Assembly: GCF_030689685.1 (NCBI RefSeq)
Contig: NZ_JAUYEY010000010.1
Location: 1 to 64,000 of the forward strand
Length of the DNA stretch: 64,000 nucleotides
Source: Polaromonas sp.
GTDB taxonomy: Bacteria; Pseudomonadota; Gammaproteobacteria; Burkholderiales; Burkholderiaceae_C
Reading direction: 5' to 3'
Shown here piece after piece: positions 36,760-45,043 of this stretch (position 1 is its first letter; every line of letters begins with the position of its first letter). The notes beneath the pieces are model-generated. The model searched no databases, had not been told where the DNA came from, and saw only the letters and a program-made list of their open reading frames with translations. The translations under genes were made by a program, and so were the position numbers.

Positions 36760-37182
36760 ATGACCCCGATACGCAGCTTCTTTCCCGCAGCCTTGCTGCT
36801 TGCCGCCACGCTGGCCAGTGCGCTGCTGCCCGCCACCAGCCAGGCCGGCGACACCACGCCTGCAGAGCAGCTCAGCCACTGGAGCGCCCAGGCCGGGTCC
36901 CCCGGCAACGCCGACAAGGGCCGGGTATTTTTTTCCGCCAGACACGGCGGTGAATGGTCCTGTGCCTCATGCCACGGCGCGCCACCCACGGCGCAGGGCA
37001 AACACGCCAGCACCGGAAAGTCGATCACACCGCTGGCTCCGGCTTTCAACCCCAAGGCATTCACCGACAGCGCCAAGGTGGACAAATGGTTTCGCCGCAA
37101 CTGCAAGGATGTGCTGAGCCGCGAATGCAGCGCTGGCGAAAAGGCCGACGTGCTGGCCTACCTCAACAGCCTCAAGCCCTGA
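36760..37182 (+). CDS. shp: SHP (sphaeroides heme protein)-like cytochrome c, DUF1924
   Basis: 140 residues with signal peptide cut after TSQA29. One heme c site is CASCH at 68-72. After it RRNCKDVLSREC contains Asn114 flanked by Cys115 and Cys123. In Rhodobacter SHP an Asn in this position is the heme ligand displaced by oxygen, next to a disulfide, so the key residues are kept. Pfam DUF1924 covers SHP. The following diheme cytochrome and cytochrome b genes repeat the known SHP-DHC-cytochrome b arrangement. It is periplasmic. Confidence 0.85.
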   Translation: MTPIRSFFPAALLLAATLASALLPATSQAGDTTPAEQLSHWSAQAGSPGNADKGRVFFSARHGGEWSCASCHGAPPTAQGKHASTGKSITPLAPAFNPKAFTDSAKVDKWFRRNCKDVLSRECSAGEKADVLAYLNSLKP

Positions 37183-37211
37183 GCCATGCTTTTCCCCACC
37201 GGAGTTTCTTC

Positions 37212-37730
37212 ATGAACACCCTCCCCCCTGTCCGCGGCCTGCTGATCGCCGCCACCTGCGCCCTCGCTGCGCTGCCCGCCCTGGTCCGGGCCGACAGCAG
37301 CCGCTTGCTGCCGGGCAACATGCCTGCGGCCTACACCCAGGAGTGCGCCGCCTGCCACACCGCCTATCCGCCGGGCATGTTGCCTGCCCGCTCCTGGGAA
37401 CGCATCATGACCAACCTGGACAAGCACTACGGCACCGACGCCTCGCTGGACGCGGCCACGGTGCAACAGCTCAGCAGCTGGCTGAAGGTCAACGCGGGCA
37501 CCTACAAACGCGTGGCGCAAGAGCCGCCGCAGGACCGCATCACCCGCGCGGCCTGGTTTGAACGCAAACACCGCAAGGTCGATCCCGCTGTCTGGAAACA
37601 CGCCAGCGTCAAGAGTGCTGCCAACTGCGCGGCCTGCCACACCGCGGCCGACAAGGGCGACTACAACGACGACAACATCCGCTTCCCGGCCGGGCTCGAT
37701 ACCCGTTATCGCCGGGCCTGGAACGACTGA
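37212..37730 (+). CDS. dhc: Diheme cytochrome c (DHC type)
   Basis: 172 residues with signal peptide (LLIAATCALAALPALVRAD). Two heme sites are CAACHTAYPPGM at 45-49 and CAACHTAADKGD about 100 residues later. The sequence SWERIMTNLDKHYGTDASLD between them is typical of DHC proteins. In other bacteria DHC passes electrons between the membrane cytochrome b and SHP. It lies 29 bases after shp. Confidence 0.88.
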   Translation: MNTLPPVRGLLIAATCALAALPALVRADSSRLLPGNMPAAYTQECAACHTAYPPGMLPARSWERIMTNLDKHYGTDASLDAATVQQLSSWLKVNAGTYKRVAQEPPQDRITRAAWFERKHRKVDPAVWKHASVKSAANCAACHTAADKGDYNDDNIRFPAGLDTRYRRAWND

Positions 37731-37747
37731 CTCGAAAGACAACCACC

Positions 37748-38503
37748 ATGCATGCCACCCCTTCCATCCACACCACCGCGCTGGCCGCGCCCGCAGCGGC
37801 CACCCCAGGCCGCCGGGTGATCGACGCGCCCACGCGCATGTTCCACTGGCTGTTTGCGCTGAGCTTTCTGGGCGCCTACCTGACCGCTGACGGCGAAAGC
37901 TGGCGTCTGTTGCATGTCACGCTCGGCTACACCCTGGCCGGCCTGCTGGTGTTTCGTGTGTTGTACGGCCTGCTGGGTCCGCGCCAGGCGGGCCTGGGCC
38001 TGATGTGGCGCAAGCTGGCCGGCGCACCGGCGTGGCTGCGCTCGCTCACGCAAAGCCGGTCCTTGGCCGACATCAACTGGCGGCAGGGCCAGAACCTGTT
38101 GATGGCGCTGGCCGTGGTGGCGCTGCTGCTGATGGTGCTGCCGCTGACGCTCAGCGGCTATGCCACTTACAACGACTGGGGCGACTTTCTCGGCGGCGAC
38201 TGGCTGGAAGAGGTTCACGAATTTTTCGGTGAAGCGTTTTTGTTTGTCGTGCTGGCCCACCTGGCGCTGATCGCGGGCCTGAGCCTGCTGCGGCGGAAAA
38301 ACCAGGCCCTGCCCATGCTGACCGGCAGGATAGCCGGCAAGGGACCGGACCTGGTGCAGAAGAACCGTGTCTGGCTGGCCGCCCTGCTGCTGCTCGCCGT
38401 GCTGGCCTACGGTGGCTGGGAGTGGCAGCAATCACCGAACGGCCTGATCTCCAGCAAGACCTGGAACGACGCGGCAACCGGGCAGGCCCACGATGAAGAC
38501 TGA
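37748..38503 (+). CDS. Cytochrome b561-type membrane protein
   Basis: 251 residues with four to five membrane helices. The first histidine block is [19 protein letters not shown], the next [22 protein letters not shown], and the later [23 protein letters not shown] gives two more His, matching bis-His heme b coordination. The last helix is followed by a short periplasmic or cytoplasmic tail. It probably links the quinone pool to DHC and SHP. It starts 17 bases after dhc. Confidence 0.9.
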   Translation: MHATPSIHTTALAAPAAATPGRRVIDAPTRMFHWLFALSFLGAYLTADGESWRLLHVTLGYTLAGLLVFRVLYGLLGPRQAGLGLMWRKLAGAPAWLRSLTQSRSLADINWRQGQNLLMALAVVALLLMVLPLTLSGYATYNDWGDFLGGDWLEEVHEFFGEAFLFVVLAHLALIAGLSLLRRKNQALPMLTGRIAGKGPDLVQKNRVWLAALLLLAVLAYGGWEWQQSPNGLISSKTWNDAATGQAHDED

Positions 38504-38561
38504 CAGGGTGCGCGCCCCACTCCCATCACTCGATCACTCCATTACTCCCGGTGAGGAATCC

Positions 38562-38726
38562 ATGAACGTCTACCTGTGTGTCGTCTGCGGTTTCATCTAT
38601 GACGAGGCGGCTGGCCGGCCCGAAGACGGGATCGCCCCGGGCACGCCCTGGGCCGCCGTGCCCGCCAACTGGACCTGTCCGGAATGCAATGTCGGCAAGA
38701 GCGACTTCAGCATGGTGCTGATCTAA
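38562..38726 (+). CDS. Rubredoxin
   Basis: 54 residues, standard size. The iron is bound by CVVCG and CPECN motifs, with the conserved [18 protein letters not shown] between them. ATG 38562 has GAGGA upstream, while the longer frame overlaps the cytochrome b gene. It is a soluble one-electron carrier. Its place at the end of the SHP operon is unusual and suggests a cytoplasmic redox link or only shared regulation. Confidence 0.92.
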   Translation: MNVYLCVVCGFIYDEAAGRPEDGIAPGTPWAAVPANWTCPECNVGKSDFSMVLI

Positions 38727-38825
38727 AGCCTGTCAAGGCTGGCCGGGCAGCCTGAAGCACCGGACTTCAATCCCGAGTCAAAGCCGCGTCCGCTGACCCA
38801 GCCATCCAGCCGGAGCGGAACACGT

Positions 38826-38872
38826 CCTCTGTGGGGCCTGCACCAGGGCCTGTAGGGAGGCCCCTACAGAGG
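38826..38872 (+). promoter_or_regulatory. Inverted repeat upstream of the TRAP operon (possible enhancer-binding site)
   Basis: CCTCTGTGGGGCCT (38826-38839) is answered by AGGCCCCTACAGAGG (38858-38872), one base short of perfect. An inner CTGTAGGG adds a second symmetric arm with CCCCTACAG. It lies about 56-100 bases before the predicted sigma-54 start, the usual place for an activator site. Confidence 0.6.
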
Positions 38873-38900
38873 GAAAACCGCCTGTTGTTTAACCCTTCCG

Positions 38901-38916
38901 TGGCACGCTGTTTGCA
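38901..38916 (+). promoter_or_regulatory. Sigma-54 promoter of the TRAP operon
   Basis: TGGCACGCTGTTTGCA matches the -24/-12 consensus TGGCACG-N4-TTGCW at every fixed base. It lies 78 bases before the dctP ATG with no gene between. Confidence 0.85.
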
Positions 38917-38993
38917 TGCTAACCCTTGGCGTAACCATCCCGTTTGCGCAGCAGGCCCTGTCTTATCAGCCTCACTACTTCAAGGACTACCGC

Positions 38994-40091
38994 ATGACTT
39001 CCACACGCCGCTCCATGTTGACCCGGGCCTCTGTCGCCGCCGCTGCCGGCACGGCGCTCGGCTTTCCGATGATTGCCCGCGCCCAGCAGAATTTCAGCTG
39101 GAAGATGACCAGCGCCTACGGCAAGGGTTCCCCCTTCTACATGGAAGGACCGGGCAGTGCGACCGACCTGGCCAAACGCATCGACACGATGTCGGGCGGG
39201 CGCCTGAAGATCCAGGTGTTTGGCGCGGGCGAGCTGATACCCGCGCTGGAAGGCTTCGACGCGGTGCGTGCCGGCACGGTGGAAATGAACCATGCCAACA
39301 GCTACTTCTGGACCGGCAAGACCTTTGCCGCGCAGTACTTCACCGCCGTGCCTTTTGGCCTGAACTTCCAGGGCATCAACGGCTGGCTCTACGACGGCGG
39401 CGGCCAGCAGTTGTGGAACGAGGTGTATGCGCCCTTCGGCATGGTCGCCATGCCCTGCGGCAACACCGGCGTGCAGATGACCGGCTGGTTCAAGAAGGAG
39501 ATCAAGTCCAGCGCCGACCTCAAGGGCCTGAAGATGCGTATTCCCGGCCTGGCCGGCCGTGTGTATGCGGCCCTCGGCGTCGATGTGAAACTGCTGCCCG
39601 GCGGCGAGATCTTCCCCGCGCTGGAGCGCGGCGTGATCGACGCGGCCGAGTTCGTCGGCCCCTTCCAGGACCGCAAGCTGGGCCTGCACAAGGCAGCCAA
39701 ATACCTGTACACCACGGGCTGGCACGAGTCGGCGACGGTGTCGGAACTGCTGATCAACAAGGCCGCCTGGGACAAGCTGCCCAAGGACCTGCAGGCGGTG
39801 GTGGAAAACGCCGCGGCCGCGTGCAACGTCATCAGCGAGGCCTGGTGCCAGCGCAACAATGCCGAGGCCATGGACGACCTGGTGAAAAACCAGGGCGTGA
39901 TCGCCAAGCCGCTGCCCGCCGAGGTGCTCAAAAAGCTGCGCGAAGTCACCAATCAGGTGCTGGCCGAGGCAGTGGCCAAGGATGCCATGACCAAAAAGGT
40001 GCACGACTCCTACATGGCGTACAAGAAAAAGTACGACGCCTGGGCCGGCTACAGCGAAGGCCCGTACCACGACAAGATCCTGACGGCCTGA
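38994..40091 (+). CDS. dctP: TRAP transporter substrate-binding protein, TakP-like
   Basis: 365 residues. The export signal carries TRRSMLTRAS followed by a hydrophobic stretch and PMIARAQ, resembling a twin-arginine type signal. The mature part (NFSWKMTSAYGKGSPFY ... MSGGRLKIQVFGAGELIPALEGFDAVRAGTVEM) resembles TakP-type proteins that bind 2-oxo acids or similar carboxylates, with the substrate-orienting Arg in KMRIPGLAGR. It is the first gene of the sigma-54 controlled dctPQM operon. The ligand is unknown. Confidence 0.9.
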   Translation: MTSTRRSMLTRASVAAAAGTALGFPMIARAQQNFSWKMTSAYGKGSPFYMEGPGSATDLAKRIDTMSGGRLKIQVFGAGELIPALEGFDAVRAGTVEMNHANSYFWTGKTFAAQYFTAVPFGLNFQGINGWLYDGGGQQLWNEVYAPFGMVAMPCGNTGVQMTGWFKKEIKSSADLKGLKMRIPGLAGRVYAALGVDVKLLPGGEIFPALERGVIDAAEFVGPFQDRKLGLHKAAKYLYTTGWHESATVSELLINKAAWDKLPKDLQAVVENAAAACNVISEAWCQRNNAEAMDDLVKNQGVIAKPLPAEVLKKLREVTNQVLAEAVAKDAMTKKVHDSYMAYKKKYDAWAGYSEGPYHDKILTA

Positions 40092-40098
40092 ACCAGTC

Positions 40099-40671
40099 AT
40101 GACGAATCTGACAACTGCCGGCGCCCCCGGGGGGGCCGCCGGGCTGGCCCGCGCCTTTGTGGCGCGTGTCGAGCGCACCGTGGACCTGATCGGCCGCGCT
40201 GCTTCCTGGCTCACGCTGGCCATCGTGGTGCTGATGGCCATTGATGTGCTGATGCGTTATGCCTTCAGCATCGGCTCGGTCTGGGCCCAGGAGCTCGAGT
40301 GGCACCTGCTGGCGCCGTTGGTGCTGTTCGGCATGACCTACGCGCTGCTCAAGGGTGAACATGTGCGTGTCGATGTTTTTTACGCGCGTTACACGCCGCG
40401 CGCGCAAGCCGCGGTGGACCTGCTGACGGCGCTGCTGGCCATCGCGATGGCGGCGCTGGTGATTCGTTATTCGATCCAGTTCGTGACCCAGTCTTATGTG
40501 ATCAACGAAATCTCGTCCGACCCGGGAGGCCTGACGCACCGCTGGATGCTCAAGGCACTGATCCCCGTGGGTTTTGCGGTGTTCGGCCTGATGGCAGCGG
40601 CGCAGGGTGTCGGCGCTGCGCTGCGCCTGTTCGACCCGCAACCGGCCCCCACCCCGGAGGGCACGCCATGA
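40099..40671 (+). CDS. dctQ: TRAP transporter small permease
   Basis: 190 residues with four membrane helices (WLTLAIVVLMAIDVLMRY, WHLLAPLVLFGMTYALL, ALLAIAMAALVIRY, IPVGFAVFGLMAAAQGV) and the typical GEHVRVDVFY loop. It overlaps dctM by four bases and joins the large permease to form the membrane unit. Confidence 0.92.
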   Translation: MTNLTTAGAPGGAAGLARAFVARVERTVDLIGRAASWLTLAIVVLMAIDVLMRYAFSIGSVWAQELEWHLLAPLVLFGMTYALLKGEHVRVDVFYARYTPRAQAAVDLLTALLAIAMAALVIRYSIQFVTQSYVINEISSDPGGLTHRWMLKALIPVGFAVFGLMAAAQGVGAALRLFDPQPAPTPEGTP

Positions 40672-41993
40672 GCATGAACGAATGGCTGGCAATCGGCCTG
40701 CTGATCGGCTTTTTCCTGATGCTGATGGGCGGCATCCCGGTCGGCATCACGCTGGCCGCCAGCGGCTTCATTTTTGGTTTCATGGGTTTCGGTGAATCGC
40801 TGTTCAACCTGCTGCCGGCGCGCATATACGGCGTGGTCGCCAACTACCAGTGGCTGGCGATCCCGCTGTTTGTCTTCATGGGCGTGATGCTGGAAAAATC
40901 GCGCCTGGCCGAAGACCTGCTCGACGTGATCGGCCACCTGGCCGGCGGGCTGCGCGGCGGCATGGCGCTGGGCATCATCGGCGTCGGCGTGCTGATGGGC
41001 GCGACCACCGGCATCGTCGGCGCGACCGTGATCACGCTGGGCCTGCTGACGCTGCCGACGCTGCTGCGGCGCGGTTACGACCCGGCGATCTCCTGCGGCG
41101 CCATCTGCGCCTCGGGCACGCTGGGCCAGATCATCCCGCCCAGCCTGGTGCTGATCCTGCTGTCCGACATCATGCAGCTGTCGGTGGGCACGCTGTTTGC
41201 CGCAGCGGTGCTGCCGGGCCTGATGCTGGCCGGGCTGTATGTGAGCTGGATCGTGGTCTACGGCATGATCCGGCCCGACTCCATGCCGCCGGTGCCGCAG
41301 GCCGAGCGCGACGCGGTGTCACGTGCGCAGCTGTGGCTGCGCGTGCTCAAGGTGGCGCTGCCGCCGGTGGCGCTGGTGCTGTCGGTGCTGGGCTCCATCA
41401 TCGGCGGCGTCGCGGCACCGACCGAGGCCGCCTCCATGGGCGCGCTGGGCTCCATCCTGGTGGTGGCACTGGCGCGCCGCCTCTCGCTGTCAGTGCTGCG
41501 CGACGTGATGCAGACCACCACGCGGATCTCTGCGATGGTGCTGTTCATCCTGATCTGCTCGCAGGTCTTCAGCCTGGCGTTCCGCGGCCTGCAAGGTGAA
41601 AAGCTGATCGAGGACCTGTTCGCGTTTTTGCCGGGCGGCATCAACACCGCGATCTGGTTCCTGATGGGCCTGATCTTCGTGCTCGGCTTTTTCATCGAGT
41701 GGATCGAGATCAGCTACATCGCCGTGCCGCTGTTCTTGCCGATCTTCGCGGCCGCCGGTGTCGACATGGTCTGGCTGGCGATGATGATCACCGTCAACCT
41801 GCAGACTTCGTTTCTGACGCCGCCCTTCGGCTGGGCGCTGTTTTTCCTGCGCGGCGTCGCGCCGCCCGGTGTGACCACGCGGCACATCTACCTCGGTGTG
41901 ATTCCGTTCGTGGGGCTGCAGATCCTGGGCATCGTGCTGGTCTTTTTCTTCCCGGCGATAGCGACCTGGCTGCCGAAGGCCATCGGCTGGTAA
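40668..41993 (+). CDS. dctM: TRAP transporter large permease
   Basis: 441 residues, about 12 membrane helices. Family landmarks are GGIPVGITLAASG at the start, GATTGIVGATVITLGLLTLPTLL, CGAICASGTLGQIIPPSLVLILL and LTPPFGWALFFLRGVAPPGV. It drives substrate import by the sodium gradient. It ends the operon. Confidence 0.94.
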   Translation: MSMNEWLAIGLLIGFFLMLMGGIPVGITLAASGFIFGFMGFGESLFNLLPARIYGVVANYQWLAIPLFVFMGVMLEKSRLAEDLLDVIGHLAGGLRGGMALGIIGVGVLMGATTGIVGATVITLGLLTLPTLLRRGYDPAISCGAICASGTLGQIIPPSLVLILLSDIMQLSVGTLFAAAVLPGLMLAGLYVSWIVVYGMIRPDSMPPVPQAERDAVSRAQLWLRVLKVALPPVALVLSVLGSIIGGVAAPTEAASMGALGSILVVALARRLSLSVLRDVMQTTTRISAMVLFILICSQVFSLAFRGLQGEKLIEDLFAFLPGGINTAIWFLMGLIFVLGFFIEWIEISYIAVPLFLPIFAAAGVDMVWLAMMITVNLQTSFLTPPFGWALFFLRGVAPPGVTTRHIYLGVIPFVGLQILGIVLVFFFPAIATWLPKAIGW

Positions 41994-42022
41994 GGCCTGC
42001 GGCATCGCCGGTCGGCGCAGGT

Positions 42023-42080
42023 GCTATTAAAAAAGTAGCTACCTCCTCCCACCAGTCATGGGCCAGCGGCATTTTTGATA
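42023..42080 (+). repeat. Family A repeat after the TRAP operon
   Basis: GCTATTAAAAAAGTAGCTAC, CTCCTCCCACCAGTCATGGG, CCAGCGGCATTTTTGATAC. It lies between dctM and the atzF promoter. Confidence 0.75.
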
Positions 42081-42172
42081 CATAAATGCAGGGCACCTGC
42101 GCTGAGCGCGCAGGCGCGCCCGGCTGTGGCGCGGGCAAGGTAGCACCGCTGGTCAGCGACGCCACCATCACT

Positions 42173-42188
42173 TGGCACGGCCCTTGCA
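42173..42188 (+). promoter_or_regulatory. Sigma-54 promoter of the biuret/ureide cluster
   Basis: TGGCACGGCCCTTGCA matches TGGCACG-N4-TTGCW at every fixed base, 48 bases before the atzF ATG. Start of transcription is expected near 42199. Sigma-54 control is common for nitrogen-scavenging genes through NtrC; no clear NtrC site was found just upstream. Confidence 0.85.
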
Positions 42189-42195
42189 TCTCATC

Positions 42196-42205
42196 TTGTA
42201 CACAA
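42196..42205 (+). promoter_or_regulatory. Possible GntR/FCD operator over the transcription start
   Basis: TTGTACACAA resembles the TTGTNNACAA-type sites of GntR/FCD repressors and covers the start predicted from the sigma-54 promoter. The GntR/FCD regulator gene at 56239 is the last gene of the same cluster. Confidence 0.5.
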
Positions 42206-42236
42206 GTATGGATGCTTTAAATTGGTGCACCCCGTC

Positions 42237-43982
42237 ATGACCCTCGATTCCGCCACATCCGACCCGGCCTGGGCGGATGAGGCCTGGATCCACAAACCGG
42301 CGCAAGCTGTCCTGTCGGCAGCCGACGAGGCGGGGACGGGCCCGCTCGCGGGGTTGCGTTTTGCCGTCAAGGACAATATTGATGCTGCCGGACTGCCCAC
42401 CACGGCGGCCTGCCCGGCCTTTGCCTACACGCCGCCAGCCCATGCCGCTGTCGTGCAAAAGCTGCTCGATGCTGGTGCACAGCTGGCCGGTAAAACCAAC
42501 CTTGACCAGTTTGCTTGCGGCCTGAACGGCACACGCTCACCGTTTGGCGCCGTGCCCAATGCGCTCAACCCGCTGTATGTATCGGGGGGGTCCAGCTCGG
42601 GCTCGGCCTATGTGGTGGCCACCGGTCAGGTGGACTTTGCGCTGGGTACCGACACCGCCGGCTCCGGCCGGGTGCCGGCCGGCCTGAACAACATCGTCGG
42701 CCTGAAACCCTCGCGCGGCCTGATCAGTGCGCGCGGCGTGGTGCCAGCCGCGCAAAGCGTGGACTGCGTGTCCATCTTGGCGCGTACCGTCGCCACCGCC
42801 GTGCGCGTGCTGGAGGCCGCCATGGGGCACGACCCGCTTGACGCCTGGTCGCGCAAACTGGTGATGGCCAGCAAAGCCTGGCCCGCTGCCTTCCGTTTTG
42901 GTATTCCGTCGGCGCCGGAGTTTTATGGTGACGCTGCTGCCGAGGCGGCGTTCGGGGACGCCATCGTTCGCCTGCAGGCTATGGGCGGCACCGCCGTGCC
43001 CGTCGATTTCCGCCCGCTCGCCGAGGTAGCGTCGCTGCTTTATGAAAGTGCGCTGGTGGCCGAGCGTTACACCGCCATCCGCGGTTTCTTTGATGCGCAC
43101 GAAGGCGAGGTGATCGAGCCGGTACGCAGCATCATTGCCGCCGGCCGCAACTACAGCGCCGCTGATCTTTATGAGGTGCAAACCCGCGTCAAGTTGCTGG
43201 GCCAGCAGGCCGATGCCATGTGGGCGCAGACCGATTGCCTGCTGGTGCCGACCGCACCTACGCATTACACGATTGCGCAGATGCAGCGGGACCCGGTGGC
43301 GCTGAACCGCAAGCTCGGCGCCTATACCAACTTTGTCAACCTGCTCGACTACGCAGCGCTGTCGGTACCCAGTTCAATGCGGGCAGACGGCCTGCCGTTT
43401 GGCATCACCCTGATCGGGCCCTCCGGCAGCGACTGGCAACTGGCCGAGCTTGGCCAGCGTTACCACCACCAGACAGGATTGCTGCTGGGCGCAACCGGGG
43501 AGCCCTTACCGGCCATGCAGCCGGTTGCCGGGCTCAGCCCTCACCCCACCCCTCTCCCAACGAGCGAGAGAGCTAAAACCGTGAAGGTGGCCGTCGTGGG
43601 GGCGCATTTGTCGGGCATGCCGCTAAACGGTCAACTGACCCAACGGGGCGCCACGCTGGTTTGCAACACTGAAACCGCAGCGCATTACAGGCTGTATGCC
43701 TTGCCCGGCACCACGCCGCCCAAACCCGGCTTGCTGCGCGTAGCCCCCAACCAGGGCGTGCGCATCGCGCTGGAAATCTGGGACATGCCGCTGACCGAGT
43801 ACGGCTCGTTTGTCGCCCTGATTCCCGCGCCGCTGGGCATAGGCACGCTGGAACTCGGCGACGGCAGCAGCGTTCAAGGTTTTGTCTGCGAGGTCCAGGC
43901 CCTGCAGGGCGGAGCTCGTGACATTTCTCACCTTGGCGGCTGGCGTGCCTATATCCAGTCGCTCAAACCCCTGGCGGTCTGA
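42237..43982 (+). CDS. atzF: Allophanate hydrolase
   Basis: 581 residues, close to AtzF of Pseudomonas ADP (605). The amidase-signature triad is Lys45 (FAVKDNID), Ser119 (GGSSSGS) and Ser143 (DTAGSGRVPA), with exactly the spacing of AtzF (K91, S165, S189). A C-terminal domain of about 130 residues (KVAVVGAHLSGMPLNGQL ... HLGGWRAYIQSL) is the AtzF accessory domain. Residues 435-447 between the two contain SPHPTPLP, encoded by a repeat fragment. It splits allophanate to ammonia and CO2 and is the first gene after the sigma-54 promoter. ATG 42237 is preferred over an in-frame TTG at 42222. Confidence 0.93.
   Translation: MTLDSATSDPAWADEAWIHKPAQAVLSAADEAGTGPLAGLRFAVKDNIDAAGLPTTAACPAFAYTPPAHAAVVQKLLDAGAQLAGKTNLDQFACGLNGTRSPFGAVPNALNPLYVSGGSSSGSAYVVATGQVDFALGTDTAGSGRVPAGLNNIVGLKPSRGLISARGVVPAAQSVDCVSILARTVATAVRVLEAAMGHDPLDAWSRKLVMASKAWPAAFRFGIPSAPEFYGDAAAEAAFGDAIVRLQAMGGTAVPVDFRPLAEVASLLYESALVAERYTAIRGFFDAHEGEVIEPVRSIIAAGRNYSAADLYEVQTRVKLLGQQADAMWAQTDCLLVPTAPTHYTIAQMQRDPVALNRKLGAYTNFVNLLDYAALSVPSSMRADGLPFGITLIGPSGSDWQLAELGQRYHHQTGLLLGATGEPLPAMQPVAGLSPHPTPLPTSERAKTVKVAVVGAHLSGMPLNGQLTQRGATLVCNTETAAHYRLYALPGTTPPKPGLLRVAPNQGVRIALEIWDMPLTEYGSFVALIPAPLGIGTLELGDGSSVQGFVCEVQALQGGARDISHLGGWRAYIQSLKPLAV
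43541..43576 (+). repeat. Repeat fragment forming the AtzF interdomain linker
   Basis: CCCTCACCCCACCCCTCTCC followed by AACGAGCGAGAGAGC matches the central hairpin part of the ~115-bp repeats at 31631 and 59718. It is read in frame between the amidase and C-terminal domains. Confidence 0.65.
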
Positions 43983-44031
43983 CGCCTTCTTTGCATCGTT
44001 TTATCAACCACTTCACTTCCAAGGAGCTTCC

Positions 44032-45039
44032 ATGACGACCCCCAGCTCAACTTCCACCGCCACGGCCACCCGTAGAAAAACCCTGGTCACAGGCGCTGCC
44101 CTGCTTGGCGTGCTGGGCATGCCCGCCATCGTCCGTGCCCAGGCCGGCCCCAATATCCGCATCGGCTACTGGCCTATCGCCGCCGGCCTGCCCTTTTATA
44201 CGGCGGTTGAACTCGGCTACTTCAAGGAAGCAGGGCTGAACGTGGAAGTATTGAAGTTCGCCGGCGCCCAGCAGATCATGGAAGGCATGCTGGCCGACCG
44301 TTGTGACGGCAGTGCCAATGGCACCGGCTCAGGCAATATTGCTGTGGGGGAGCTGGCAGCGCCCGGCAGTTTCAAGATTTTCTGCGCCAACCCCAGCAAC
44401 GTGAAAAACGTGCTGGATCAGGTGATTGTTCCTGTCGCAAGCACCGCCAAAATCATGGCCGACCTCAAGGGCAAGCGTATAGGCTCAGGCCCCGGTATCC
44501 AGAATGTGACATTGGCCAAGACGGTGCTGGAGCGCGGCGGCGCCACCGGCGCCACCGTGGTCGAGCTACCCATTGGCCAGCACATCGCAGCGCTGGCGGC
44601 AGGCCAACTAGATGGCGCCTACACACTGGAGCCCACCGGCACCATCGGCCGCCTCAACGGCACCACCCGCGTGCTGGAAGCCGGCGTGATCTCCCGCTAT
44701 GTGCTGGGCGACCCCATGGCGCCCTGGTTTGGCGGTTCCGCATCGCTGACATCGAGCTTCATCAAAAAGCACCCAGCCGAAACGAAAAAATTCATCACCG
44801 CCTACGGCAAGGGTGTCACCTATGTGCGTACCAAGGCGGTTGAGGCACGTCAGTACCTCAAGGGCTACACCGCCATCGAGGGCGCGCTGACCAGCGAGGT
44901 GCCGCTGGCGGCCTACACCATGTACAACGAGTTCACGCCAGCCGACGTGGCCCACTTTCAGAAGTTTTTTGACCTGTTTTTCGAGCGCGGCATTTTTGCC
45001 TCGCGCCTGATGGTTGACTCCATGCTTTACAAGGGCTAA
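44032..45039 (+). CDS. ABC substrate-binding protein, NMT1/SsuA type
   Basis: 335 residues. A twin-arginine-like signal (ATRRKTLVTGAALLGVLGMP) precedes an NMT1/SsuA-type binding fold (IRIGYWPIAAGLPFYTAVELGYFKEAGLNVEVLKFAGAQQIMEGML). Relatives bind taurine, sulfonates, nitrate or pyrimidines. Here the neighbours (allophanate hydrolase, AtzE trio) suggest a urea-like nitrogen compound. The start has AAGGAG close upstream. Confidence 0.88.
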   Translation: MTTPSSTSTATATRRKTLVTGAALLGVLGMPAIVRAQAGPNIRIGYWPIAAGLPFYTAVELGYFKEAGLNVEVLKFAGAQQIMEGMLADRCDGSANGTGSGNIAVGELAAPGSFKIFCANPSNVKNVLDQVIVPVASTAKIMADLKGKRIGSGPGIQNVTLAKTVLERGGATGATVVELPIGQHIAALAAGQLDGAYTLEPTGTIGRLNGTTRVLEAGVISRYVLGDPMAPWFGGSASLTSSFIKKHPAETKKFITAYGKGVTYVRTKAVEARQYLKGYTAIEGALTSEVPLAAYTMYNEFTPADVAHFQKFFDLFFERGIFASRLMVDSMLYKG

Positions 45040-45043
45040 AGCG

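Noticed and set aside
31571-42080. Dispersed short repeats as a CRISPR array
   Set aside because: The copies are kilobases apart, in both orientations and without regular spacers. No cas gene is present.
42082-42172. NtrC binding sites before the second sigma-54 promoter
   Set aside because: Short GCACC and GGT half sites and a CCTGCGC hairpin exist, but no arrangement matches the NtrC consensus well enough.
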